Positions 31,423 to 38,795 of a stretch of DNA of 64,000 nucleotides are shown piece after piece (position 1 is the stretch's first letter; each line of letters opens with the position of its first letter). Source of the stretch: 13-2-20CM-66-19 sp963760225 (GTDB lineage: Bacteria > Pseudomonadota > Gammaproteobacteria > Steroidobacterales > Steroidobacteraceae); the NCBI GenBank assembly GCA_963760225.1, contig CAVXCD010000001.1, forward strand, positions 310,001 through 374,000, read 5' to 3'. Under the pieces are notes generated by a model. The model did no database searches. It saw only the letters and a list, made by a program, of their open reading frames with translations, and was not told the origin of the DNA. The position numbers were made by a program, and so were the translations under genes.

Positions 31423-31821
31423 GGCACCATCACCGGAGCCTCGATCCTTGCGCACCGTCCAGTAAATCGCACCACCCACGGCGCCGAGTATGAGACCCAG
31501 AGGTCCAGTAATGAAAATACCCAGCAGTGGGCCTTGATTGGCGCCTGGCGTAAGTAGGATCGGACCGAAAAAGCCCGCTGAGAAGGCGATTGCGCCTGTT
31601 ATTAGCGACCCAAGGGCTACCGACCGGCCTAAACCCGGATGCGACGACGCAGCGTGCGTCCAGACAAAACATGCTGCCCCAATAGCTACCACTGCCGCTA
31701 CCAGCCGGGAAGTTCCCGGAGAAAGATGCCCATAGAAGAGCAACGCGCCAGCAACCCGAAACACGAAGTACGTCACCAGCGCGCTAACTACGGTTACCAC
31801 GAGGCGTGTCGAAGTGCGCAT
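31417..31821 (-). CDS. Four-helix membrane protein
   Basis: 134 residues. Helices near 8-30, 39-54, 68-90 and 98-121, with a Gly-rich last pair (GIFITGPLGLILGAVGGAIYW). The C-terminus is basic/polar. A small membrane protein of unknown function. Confidence 0.65.
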   Translation of the reverse strand: MRTSTRLVVTVVSALVTYFVFRVAGALLFYGHLSPGTSRLVAAVVAIGAACFVWTHAASSHPGLGRSVALGSLITGAIAFSAGFFGPILLTPGANQGPLLGIFITGPLGLILGAVGGAIYWTVRKDRGSGDGAA

Positions 31822-31830
31822 GGTGCTGCC

Positions 31831-31956
31831 GCCTAACGGTGAAGTTGAGGGGCCGGCCTACTAAGCCCGACTGGCGACGCAGGCGCACAATGTCTTCCCG
31901 CGCCTGCGCCGCCCAGGGTGATGCGCAACGCCGGCCCCCTCCAACGATTGTTAGAA
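31831..31956 (-). repeat. attC site, near-identical to the one at 29271
   Basis: 126 bp, GCCTAAC to GTTAGAA. Sharing its whole inner stem with the site two cassettes away suggests recent duplication or conversion. Confidence 0.9.
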
Positions 31957-32406
31957 CGCATGCGTGACCTCACGCAAAAGACTAATCAACCCACGAACCT
32001 CCGGTCCTGCGTCACTGCCCCAAAAGCGAACTTCCGCGCTCGTAGGAGGAGAGGTCAAAGCGATTCTCACATCAGTGCCGTCTATTACCGGGTCGCCTTG
32101 TGGCTCGCCAATGGAGCGAATTGCCGATAGTGCATGCGCGTATATCTGCTGAGCCAATGCAGGAGAGATGGGTTGCTCAAACACGACCTTGCGCTGGGGC
32201 GGGGGTGGCCAAGTGGGGTTTTCGACGCGAAGAATGAGCTTCTGGGTCAGGTAGACGCACGGCGTATTTGTGGTCGGCCCGAAGGCGACGCAGATTTTCA
32301 AACTCCAGGACCCCTGAGGTAAAGCGACCGCCGTCGGCTCCCCCGCGAGGGCAGCTCCAAACGGGCCGAGAGCTAAAAACGCGCCGAGCGTGACGAGGAC
32401 CCGCAT
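31951..32406 (-). CDS. Periplasmic or secreted hypothetical protein
   Basis: 151 residues from MRVLVTLGAFLALGPFGAALAGEP, a clear signal peptide cut after ALA. The mature protein is beta-rich in its first half (WSLKICVAFGPTTNTPCVYL, two Cys) and helical in its second. The stop lies in the attC. No family recognised. Confidence 0.7.
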   Translation of the reverse strand: MRVLVTLGAFLALGPFGAALAGEPTAVALPQGSWSLKICVAFGPTTNTPCVYLTQKLILRVENPTWPPPPQRKVVFEQPISPALAQQIYAHALSAIRSIGEPQGDPVIDGTDVRIALTSPPTSAEVRFWGSDAGPEVRGLISLLREVTHAF

Positions 32407-32409
32407 GCG

Positions 32410-32535
32410 TTCTAACGATGAGCTTGAGCGGCCGCGGCACGGCGCCACGCGCGCGTTGGACGCGATTCATCTGTCTGACGCGCGAAGCGCGCTCCCACCA
32501 CACCCCTCACGGCCCGCTCCAAGCGAGGGTTAGAA
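32410..32535 (-). repeat. attC site, type B
   Basis: 126 bp, TTCTAACGATGAGCTTGAGCGG to CCGCTCCAAGCGAGGGTTAGAA. Confidence 0.85.
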
Positions 32536-32798
32536 GTCACCCAACCAGCGCGACTGTGCGCGTGCGGCCCGAGTGCTGCAAGCAGAGGTGACATAGTCAC
32601 CGAGTTAAGCGCGCCCCCGAGCCCACAAGCGAAGCCAATTCGCGCCTGGCGAGCATCGCCACAGGCGCGACTGCTGCCTGATCGCAGTCGCTTGGGCGCG
32701 CGCCCCGACTTCCAACGAAGTCGCCAGTGGCCGCACGCGCATCCTGCAGCGCCAAACGAAGACGCCTGCAGGACAAGTGAGTCAGCTACCGCTCGCAT
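32412..32798 (-). CDS. Doubtful cassette frame
   Basis: An open frame of 128 codons from MRAVADSLVLQASS that continues through the whole attC. It is Arg/Gly/Ala-rich, and no signal or motif stands out. The cassette (32536-32858) offers no better frame in either direction, so it may be a non-coding or decayed cassette. Confidence 0.3.
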   Translation of the reverse strand: MRAVADSLVLQASSFGAAGCACGHWRLRWKSGRAPKRLRSGSSRACGDARQARIGFACGLGGALNSVTMSPLLAALGPHAHSRAGWVTSNPRLERAVRGVVGARFARQTDESRPTRAWRRAAAAQAHR

Positions 32799-32858
32799 AT
32801 CGCAGAGTTAAGCGAAGGCATTGCGGATTCTTCGCGATGCCCAATTCCCGCAGGTGAC

Positions 32859-32983
32859 TTCTAACGGTGAAGTTGAGGGGCCGCACAGAAGCGCCGGCCC
32901 AGGCGCCGCGGGCGCACACTTTCTCAGCGCCCGCGGCGCCAACCCAGCAAGCGCATCACGGACCCCTCCAACGATTGTTAGAG
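32859..32983 (-). repeat. attC site of the first (attI-proximal) cassette
   Basis: 125 bp, TTCTAAC to GTTAGAG, inner stem GCGCCGCGGGCGC. The intact consensus fits a recently active end. Confidence 0.85.
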
Positions 32984-33483
32984 CGCATCGCAGAATCGCC
33001 TCCACGTCCTGGCCCGATTCTGCAGGCGAACCGACTCATCTCAAGCGCCTTCGAGCAGAGGTCGCACGAAACTCCGCTCGTATCGCAGGTTACACCGCTT
33101 ATCGTCCCGGAGTGGCGATCAGCACAAGACGCGCCTCCCAAGGTCGCATTAAAGCCGACTGCGGTATTGCTCGTACTCTGCAAGATAGGCAAGCTGAAGA
33201 CTGAGCGAAGCGTATCCTCAAGACGTTCTCGCTCGATCCGAGCGGAAAGAAATACCCGTGATGCTCACGCCGTGCCGACTGACCTCGAGGTATCCATGTG
33301 CCGCCGACGTCTCAGAAGGCGTCCGACCAACTTCGCGCCGCATGACACAGTCGACGAGCACAGGTCGAATGAGCTTACGGCCTGCCACCTCCGAGCGACG
33401 CAGCCAATGCGCGGACTACCACCTAGAAGGCGCCAGCAGAGTAATCTCACGGCGCTGAAGCTTGCGAATACGTATACATGCGC
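32984..33483. other. First cassette body, no convincing gene
   Basis: About 500 bp between the first attC and the attI junction. Minus-strand frames at 32956-33192 (Cys-rich, TTG start) and 33265-33492 (TTG start, Arg-rich) are open but have no ATG or recognisable domain. A plus-strand frame at 33258-33458 is no better. It may be a promoter or RNA cassette, or an unknown gene. Confidence 0.45.
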
Positions 33484-33490
33484 TTCTAAC
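33484..33490 (-). other. Core site at the attI/first-cassette junction
   Basis: TTCTAAC here (GTTAGAA on the coding strand) is an isolated core box with no attC arms on its right. It marks the likely crossover point of attI. The flanking bases to about 33550 would be attI. The direct-repeat elements of an attI cannot be identified by eye. Confidence 0.6.
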
Positions 33491-33607
33491 AATACCTAGA
33501 TGACCTAAGCGTCGCGTTGTAACACGGCACTTCCGTCGCGTAAGTCGCCCGGCACCTCGCCAGCATCTGCATTGCGCGATCCTCAGCCTCGCCGCACGCG
33601 ACACTCT

Positions 33608-33859
33608 TCAGGACTGCGCCCCGTCCCGGCCGTTCCACGCCTGCGCAGCCTCGAGCTGCGTCTGGCCCTGCGGGCCGTTGCAGCCGCACTTGAGACACTC
33701 GGCATGGTAGGACGGGTCCGGATCATCTTCCGCACTCCATCGCTCGACGACCAGCTGGTCGGCGCCGCTGGCGCAGAACGGGCAAGGCTGCGGCTCGGGC
33801 GAGTCCTCGATCGGCTGGCCGTCCATGTCGCTGAAGTGATCCGCATTGAAAGGGCTCAT
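33608..33859 (-). CDS. Small Cys-rich protein, Lar-like zinc ribbon
   Basis: 83 residues. CPFC at 26-29 and CLKCG near 57-61 make a single zinc ribbon, and an acidic N-terminus precedes it. The layout recalls Lar/restriction-alleviation-type or CPXCG proteins, and AAQAWN at the C-terminus fits Lar-like families. It lies between attI and the SPFH gene. No attC is near it, so it is probably not a cassette. Confidence 0.6.
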   Translation of the reverse strand: MSPFNADHFSDMDGQPIEDSPEPQPCPFCASGADQLVVERWSAEDDPDPSYHAECLKCGCNGPQGQTQLEAAQAWNGRDGAQS

Positions 33860-33933
33860 GGCTGTGCCTCCCCGCAGGCACCTGGTGCAATGTCAACGGT
33901 AATCACTGCAGGCGCCCGCTTCGGTCCGACGGT

Positions 33934-34893
33934 TTACGGGCTTGCGTCTGTCGGCCGCGTCGGCGCGCCCGGCTGCGCGGGCGGCGGCCTGCGAATGATG
34001 CTGGTCGCCATGGTGACCACGGAGGCGAGGTCGGAGAGATGGCCGGGCACGACGAGCGTCGTGCTCTCTTTGGCCATCTTGCCGAACTGGCGCACGTACT
34101 CTTCGCCGATGCGCAGCTGCATCGCTTCGATCCCACCGCGTTCGCTGAGCGCGCCGCCGACGCGGCGCAGGCCCTCGGCGGTGGCGGTCGCGACCGCAAG
34201 AATCGCCGCCGCCTGGCCGTCCGCCTCGTTGATCTGCTGCTGCTTGTTGGCCTCGGACGCCTTGATGACGCGCTGCTTGTCGCCTTCCGCCTGGTTGATC
34301 TTCGCGTCGCGCTCGCCCTCGGAGGTCAGCACCACAGCGCGCTTCTCACGCTCGGCGCGCATCTGCTTCTCCATCGCCGACAGCACGTCCTTGGGCGGGG
34401 TGATGTTCTTGATCTCGTAGCGCATCACCTTCACGCCCCACGCCACCGAGGCCTTGTCGAGCTCCGCGACCACGTTGGCGTTGATGATGCCGCGCGCCTC
34501 GAAGGTCCGGTCGAGCTCGATCTTGCCGATCTCGCTGCGCAGCGTGGTCTGCGCGAGCTGCGCGATCGCGAAGCCGTAGTTGGTGATGCCGTAGGAGGCG
34601 AGGTGCGGATCCAGCACCTGCATGTACAGGACCGCGTCGACCCCCACCTGGACGTTGTCACGCGTGATGCAGATCTGCTCGGGCACGTCGAGCGCCTGCT
34701 CTTTGAGGCTGTGCCGGTAGGCAACGCGCTCGACAAAAGGGATGAGGATGTGGAAGCCGGCCTGGATCGTGCGGCTGTACTTGCCGAGGTTCTCGATGAC
34801 ATAGGCGCTCTGCTGCGGCACGACGGTCGCGGTGCGCCACACCACGATCACGGCGATTACGGCCAGCGCGATGAAGACGTAGGAGGTGTACAT
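33934..34893 (-). CDS. SPFH/Band 7 (stomatin-like) membrane protein
   Basis: 319 residues from MYTSYVFIALAVIAVIVVW, an N-terminal membrane anchor. The SPFH domain runs from about 24 to 180 (VVPQQSAYVIENLGKYSRTIQAGFHILIPF, and VDAVLYMQVLDPHLASYGI). A long charged coiled coil follows (EGERDAKINQAEGDKQRVIKASEANKQQQ), with a Pro-rich tail. Family members oligomerise into membrane microdomain scaffolds and are usually partnered by an NfeD protein, as here. Confidence 0.9.
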   Translation of the reverse strand: MYTSYVFIALAVIAVIVVWRTATVVPQQSAYVIENLGKYSRTIQAGFHILIPFVERVAYRHSLKEQALDVPEQICITRDNVQVGVDAVLYMQVLDPHLASYGITNYGFAIAQLAQTTLRSEIGKIELDRTFEARGIINANVVAELDKASVAWGVKVMRYEIKNITPPKDVLSAMEKQMRAEREKRAVVLTSEGERDAKINQAEGDKQRVIKASEANKQQQINEADGQAAAILAVATATAEGLRRVGGALSERGGIEAMQLRIGEEYVRQFGKMAKESTTLVVPGHLSDLASVVTMATSIIRRPPPAQPGAPTRPTDASP

Positions 34894-34915
34894 GGTGTGT
34901 CCCGCGGCGGTTGGC

Positions 34916-35347
34916 TTAGACGTCGGGTCGTACGAGGAGCGTGAGATCACGCACGCTGGTGATGCGCGCGCGGGTGCCGGAGGCCATCGGCGTGTCGCTG
35001 TCGTTGCGCACCGTCCAGAAGGTGCCGCCGTACTCCGCCTGGCAGCTCTCGCCGGCCGCCAGCGGGGCGCCCAGCGTGATCACTCCACCGACAGGTCCGC
35101 TTTTGACCGCGGGCGACGCGCCGTGGAACCTGCGGTAGATGCGGCTGCGAAACGTCATCATCGAGACGATCGCCAGCACCGCGAACAGCGCCCACTGCAC
35201 CCACTCGGCGGGCGCGGTGATCAGTGTCGCGAGGCCGACGAGGATCGCCGCGCTGCCGACGAACACCAGGTAGAACTGCGCGTTGACGAAAGTCAGTTCC
35301 GCGCCGAGAAGGATCGCGCCGGCGATTATCCAGCCCCACCAGCTCAT
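34916..35347 (-). CDS. NfeD-family membrane protein
   Basis: 143 residues. A membrane domain with helices near 6-24, 27-43 and 48-64 is followed by an OB-fold C-terminus (PVGGVITLGAPLAAGESCQAEYGGTFWTVRN). This short NfeD (1b type) is the standard partner of stomatin-like SPFH proteins and lies 22 bp upstream of that gene. The pair is likely an operon. Confidence 0.9.
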   Translation of the reverse strand: MSWWGWIIAGAILLGAELTFVNAQFYLVFVGSAAILVGLATLITAPAEWVQWALFAVLAIVSMMTFRSRIYRRFHGASPAVKSGPVGGVITLGAPLAAGESCQAEYGGTFWTVRNDSDTPMASGTRARITSVRDLTLLVRPDV

Positions 35348-35398
35348 CTGGGCGCCTCACGGTTGTTGGTGGACGCGCGCCACCGGCCCGGTGCAAAT

Positions 35399-35404
35399 TA
35401 TATA
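35399..35404 (+). promoter_or_regulatory. Possible -10 region between nfeD and intI
   Basis: TATATA in an AT-rich patch within a GC-rich gap could serve intI or, on the other strand, nfeD. No matching -35 and no LexA-type CTGT-N8-ACAG box were seen. Confidence 0.3.
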
Positions 35405-35528
35405 CGAAGGTGCGGTCCGCGCCGCCCGCGGCGGCGACCGCAGGTGCAAGAAATGCGGCAAACGCGCGCCATTTGCCGCTTCCCTCCCGGGCGAACCTCT
35501 GCTGTCATCGCCGCACGAGGTGTGCGCC

Positions 35529-36584
35529 GTGCCGACCTTCCGCAAGCTCCCTGAACGGGCGGCAAGAGCACCCGGACTGCTCGCCGTGGCGCGCGAACGC
35601 ATGCGCACGCGTCACCTCGCGCTGCGCACCGAGCAGGCATACCTGCAGTGGATGCGCCGGTACGTCGCATTCCACCAGCGCCGCCACCCGCGCGAGCTCG
35701 GCGCGCCGCACGTCGAGCAATTCCTGACCTTCCTGGCGGTGCGCCGCAAGGTGAGCTCCGCCACGCAGAACCAGGCGCTGCAGGCGCTGCTGTTCCTCTA
35801 CCGCCAGGTGCTCGGCATCGAGCTGCCGTGGCTCGAGAACATCACGCGCGCCTCGAGCGCCAAGCGGCTGCCGGTGGTGCTGACGCGTGCAGAAGTGGCG
35901 GCGCTGCTGGTGCAGCTGCAGGGCACGCCGTGGCTGGTGGCGAGTCTCCTCTACGGCAGCGGGCTGCGCCTCATGGAAGTGCTGCGGCTGCGGGTCAAGG
36001 ATCTCGCGCTCGAGCGCGGCGAGCTCATCGTGCGCGAAGCCAAGGGCGGCAAGGATCGCATCACCATGCTGCCCGGCGCGCTCGATCTCGCCGTGCGTGC
36101 GCACCTCGCGCGGCTGCGCGCCTGGTACCAGGACGAGCGGCGGCGGCAGCAGCCGGGCGTGTCGCTGCCGCGCTCGCTCGGGCGCAAGTTTCCGCGCGCC
36201 GGCACGCAGTGGGGCTGGCAGTACCTGTTCCCCGCGGCCACGCTGTGCCGCGATCCCTACACGGGGCTGCCCGTGCGGCACCACCTGCACGAGAAGGCCA
36301 TTCAGCGCGCCGTCGCGGCGGCGGTGCACAAGGCGCACCTGACACAGCCGGCGAGCTGCCACACGCTGCGCCACTGCTTCGCCACGCACCTGCTTGAAGA
36401 CGGCTACGACATCCGCACGGTGCAGGAGCTGCTCGGCCACGCGGACCTGAAGACCACGATGATCTATACCCACGTCATGGCGAAGGGCGCGAACGGCGTA
36501 CGCAGCCCGCTCGACCGGCAGGGCGCCGCGGCGCCGGCGCCGCGCCCGGGCGACTCAGCGCCGCCGCAGCGCGGTGGCCCCTGA
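35529..36584 (+). CDS. intI: Integron integrase (tyrosine recombinase)
   Basis: 351 residues from a GTG at 35529 (another GTG at 35520 is possible). A core-binding domain (about 20-105) precedes the catalytic domain. Catalytic residues: R147 (SGLRLME), K175 (GGKDR), H278 and R281 (HTLRH), H304 (LLGHAD) and Y313 (IYTHV). Residues about 218-262 form the extra integron-specific segment (LFPAATLCRDPYTG ... RHHLHEKAIQRAV), which separates IntI from XerC/D. The enzyme recombines folded attC strands with attI. A Pro/Ala-rich tail overlaps trmL by 30 bp tail to tail. Confidence 0.95.
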   Translation: MPTFRKLPERAARAPGLLAVARERMRTRHLALRTEQAYLQWMRRYVAFHQRRHPRELGAPHVEQFLTFLAVRRKVSSATQNQALQALLFLYRQVLGIELPWLENITRASSAKRLPVVLTRAEVAALLVQLQGTPWLVASLLYGSGLRLMEVLRLRVKDLALERGELIVREAKGGKDRITMLPGALDLAVRAHLARLRAWYQDERRRQQPGVSLPRSLGRKFPRAGTQWGWQYLFPAATLCRDPYTGLPVRHHLHEKAIQRAVAAAVHKAHLTQPASCHTLRHCFATHLLEDGYDIRTVQELLGHADLKTTMIYTHVMAKGANGVRSPLDRQGAAAPAPRPGDSAPPQRGGP

Positions 36585-37034
36585 GAAGCCGTTCTGCCGC
36601 CACGCTTCGTACACGACCAGCGCCACCGCGTTGGCAAGGTTCAGGCTGCGGTTGTGCGGGCGCATCGGGATGGTGAGCTGTCGCGCGCGCGGCACCAGCG
36701 CGAGCACCGCCGGCGGCAGGCCGCGCGTCTCGGGGCCGAAGAGCAGCGCATCCCCGGCGCGAAACCTGGCCGCGCTGTAGGTGCGCGTCGCGCCCGTCTC
36801 GATGCTGAACAGCCGCGCGCCGGCGAGCGCGGCGCGGCATTCCGCGAGGGTCGCATGCACGCGCAGCTCGGCGAGCTCGCCGTAATCCAGGCCGGCGCGG
36901 CGCACCGCCTTGCGCGTGAGCTCGAAGCCGAGCGGCCGCACCAGGTGCAGCGTGCTGCCGCAATTGGCCGCCAGGCGCATGACGTTGCCGGTGTTAGGCG
37001 GGATCTGCGGCTGAAAAAGCACAATGTGGAACAT
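36555..37034 (-). CDS. trmL: tRNA (cytidine/uridine-2'-O-)-methyltransferase TrmL
   Basis: 159 residues of the SPOUT superfamily. It methylates the ribose at wobble position 34 of tRNA-Leu isoacceptors using S-adenosylmethionine. Motifs: MFHIVLFQPQIPPNTGN at the start, LFGPETRGLP (about 96-105), and RSLNLANAVALVVYEAWRQ near the end, the trefoil-knot SAM site. The last 30 bp overlap the intI tail. In enterobacteria it follows gpsA-cysE, so this marks the right flank of the integron. Confidence 0.95.
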   Translation of the reverse strand: MFHIVLFQPQIPPNTGNVMRLAANCGSTLHLVRPLGFELTRKAVRRAGLDYGELAELRVHATLAECRAALAGARLFSIETGATRTYSAARFRAGDALLFGPETRGLPPAVLALVPRARQLTIPMRPHNRSLNLANAVALVVYEAWRQNGFSGATALRRR

Positions 37035-37057
37035 GGCTGATGCGATAATGCTCTCGT

Positions 37058-38068
37058 ATGGCGACGGTCACACCACAAGCCCCGGCGCGCGCCGGGCTGG
37101 CGGCGCCGGCCGCAAGCCCGCTGCACCTGAAATTCTGCGGCCTGGACTTCGCCTCGCCGATCGTGCTGCTCTCGGGCTGCGTCGGCTTCGGCGAGGAGTA
37201 CACGCGCATCGAGGGATTCTCCAACCGCGATGCCGGCGCCATCGTTCTCAAGGGCACCACCGCCAGGCCGCGGCTCGGCAATCCGCCGCACCGGGTGTTC
37301 GAGACGCCCGGCGGCATGCTGAACGCCATCGGGCTGCAGAACCCGGGTGTGGACGCGGTGGTGCGCGACATCCTGCCGCACCTCGACTTCAGCGAAACGC
37401 GCTTCATCGCCAACGTCTGCGGCTCGACCATCGAGGAATACGTCGAGGTCACGCGGCGCTTCGATGCCTCGCCGATCGACGCCATCGAGATCAACATCTC
37501 CTGCCCCAACGTCAAGGAAGGCGGGGTCGCCTTCGGCAACTATCCGGACATGTCGGCGCAGGTGGTGGCCGCCTGCCGGCGCGTGACGCGCAAACCCCTC
37601 ATCACCAAGCTGTCGCCGAACCAGACGGACATCCGCGAGAACGCGCGCCGCTGCATCGAGGCGGGTACCGACGCGCTCGCGGTGATCAACACCATCATGG
37701 GCATGGCGATCGACGTCGCCGCGCGCCGCCCGGTGATCGGCAACGTGCAGGGCGGGCTGTCGGGGCCGGCGATCCGCCCGATCGCGCTCCTGAAGGTGCA
37801 CCAGGTCTACGAGGTCGCAGCACCGCACCGCATCCCGATCATCGGCCAGGGCGGCATCGTCAGCGCCAACGACGCGCTGGAGTTCCTGCTCGCCGGCGCC
37901 AGTGCGGTCGGGATCGGCACGGCGCTCTTCTACGAGCCGCTGGTTTGCAAGACGATTAACGAGGGGATCAGCGCCTACCTGCGCGCGCAGGGTGTGGCGA
38001 GCGTGAGCGAGCTCGTCGGCACGTTGCGCACGGCGCAGGACGTGGCGGACTGCGCGGTCTCGGGCTAG
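37058..38068 (+). CDS. pyrD: Dihydroorotate dehydrogenase, class 1
   Basis: 336 residues. Oxidises dihydroorotate to orotate in pyrimidine synthesis, FMN-dependent. The catalytic base is Cys149 (NISCPNV), typical of cytosolic class 1 enzymes rather than the Ser of the membrane class 2 enzyme. Phosphate-binding segments IGQGGI and GASAVGIGTAL are near the end, and the N-terminal FASPIVLLSGCVG is well conserved. Class 1B enzymes pair with PyrK, which is not adjacent here, so the electron acceptor is open. Divergent from trmL. Confidence 0.9.
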   Translation: MATVTPQAPARAGLAAPAASPLHLKFCGLDFASPIVLLSGCVGFGEEYTRIEGFSNRDAGAIVLKGTTARPRLGNPPHRVFETPGGMLNAIGLQNPGVDAVVRDILPHLDFSETRFIANVCGSTIEEYVEVTRRFDASPIDAIEINISCPNVKEGGVAFGNYPDMSAQVVAACRRVTRKPLITKLSPNQTDIRENARRCIEAGTDALAVINTIMGMAIDVAARRPVIGNVQGGLSGPAIRPIALLKVHQVYEVAAPHRIPIIGQGGIVSANDALEFLLAGASAVGIGTALFYEPLVCKTINEGISAYLRAQGVASVSELVGTLRTAQDVADCAVSG

Positions 38069-38734
38069 ATGACGACGCGCAGCTCCTGGGCCCTGCCCGC
38101 TGCGCTCGCCATCGCGCTGAGCCTCGCAGTCGTGGCGGGCAGCGCGAGCGCGGACGATCCCGCCGAGGCTTCCGGACGCGCCGTGCAGCTGCGGCTCGAG
38201 TCGGACGAGCAGGCCCAGGGGAGGCCCGATGCACCGCTTACCCTGGTGGAATTCACTGACTACCAGTGTCCGTACTGCCGGCGCTTCGAGGCGCAGACCT
38301 GGCCGCTCATCAAGCGCGACTGGGTGGATACCGGCAGGCTGCGCTTCATCGTGCGCGACCTGCCGCTCGAGTTTCATTCCGCCGCGCGGCCGGCCGCCGA
38401 AGCGGTGCACTGTGCCGCCGAGCAGGGCCGCTTCTGGCCCATGCACGATGCGCTGCTCGCGGAGCACGCGGACCTGACCCCGGCCGGGCTGACGCGCGCG
38501 GCCCGCTCGCTCGGCGTCGACCCGGCGCGCTTTGCCGCCTGCACCACCGCGCATCGCTACGATGCCGCGATCGCGCACAACGCCGCCGCAGCGCAGGCGC
38601 TCGGGCTGCACGGCACACCGGCGTTCGTCATCGGACGGGTGCGCGACGGGGTGCTGCAGGGGTGGGTGCTGCTCGGTGCGCAGCCCTACGAGGACTTCGA
38701 CGCCGCGCTGCACGAGGTGCTCGCGGCAAAGTGA
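38069..38734 (+). CDS. Exported DsbA-family thiol-disulfide protein
   Basis: 221 residues. A signal peptide (cut near VAGSASA) precedes a thioredoxin fold with active site C67-PY-C70 in YQCPYCRRFE and a helical insert. The cis-Pro is in GTPAFVIGR. This resembles the DsbA/DsbG-like thioredoxin_4 proteins of periplasmic oxidative folding or reduction. Its ATG directly follows the pyrD stop, with no gap. Confidence 0.85.
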   Translation: MTTRSSWALPAALAIALSLAVVAGSASADDPAEASGRAVQLRLESDEQAQGRPDAPLTLVEFTDYQCPYCRRFEAQTWPLIKRDWVDTGRLRFIVRDLPLEFHSAARPAAEAVHCAAEQGRFWPMHDALLAEHADLTPAGLTRAARSLGVDPARFAACTTAHRYDAAIAHNAAAAQALGLHGTPAFVIGRVRDGVLQGWVLLGAQPYEDFDAALHEVLAAK

Positions 38735-38795
38735 GCGCGCGCTGCGCGCCGCGCACTGCTGAGGCGGCTTGCCGCTACCGGAGTGAGGCCGCGCG

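Larger units (their letters stand above)
6626..36584 (-). mobile_element. Chromosomal integron (intI, attI junction and about 40 cassettes)
   Basis: The element comprises an integron integrase gene (35529-36584, plus strand) and a run of attC sites from about 33.0 kb to about 11.1 kb, with half-sites down to 6.6 kb. Array genes run away from intI on the minus strand, as cassette genes do relative to their integrase. The attC sites share arms and many share an inner stem, which is typical of sedentary chromosomal integrons. The element separates gpsA from trmL. The extent at the left is uncertain because the outermost sites are decayed. Confidence 0.9.

Noticed and set aside
11133..32983. Regularly repeated sequences that could suggest a CRISPR array
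   Set aside because: Repeats are long, imperfect, hairpin-forming, and separated by whole genes of varying size. They are attC sites.
33484..33698. Minus-strand frame at 33486-33698 near attI
   Set aside because: No family, low-quality composition, and overlaps the Cys-rich gene end.
35283..35528. Longer start for the integrase at 35283
   Set aside because: The extra 82 residues overlap the nfeD gene and show no integrase homology; GTG at 35529 gives the usual length.
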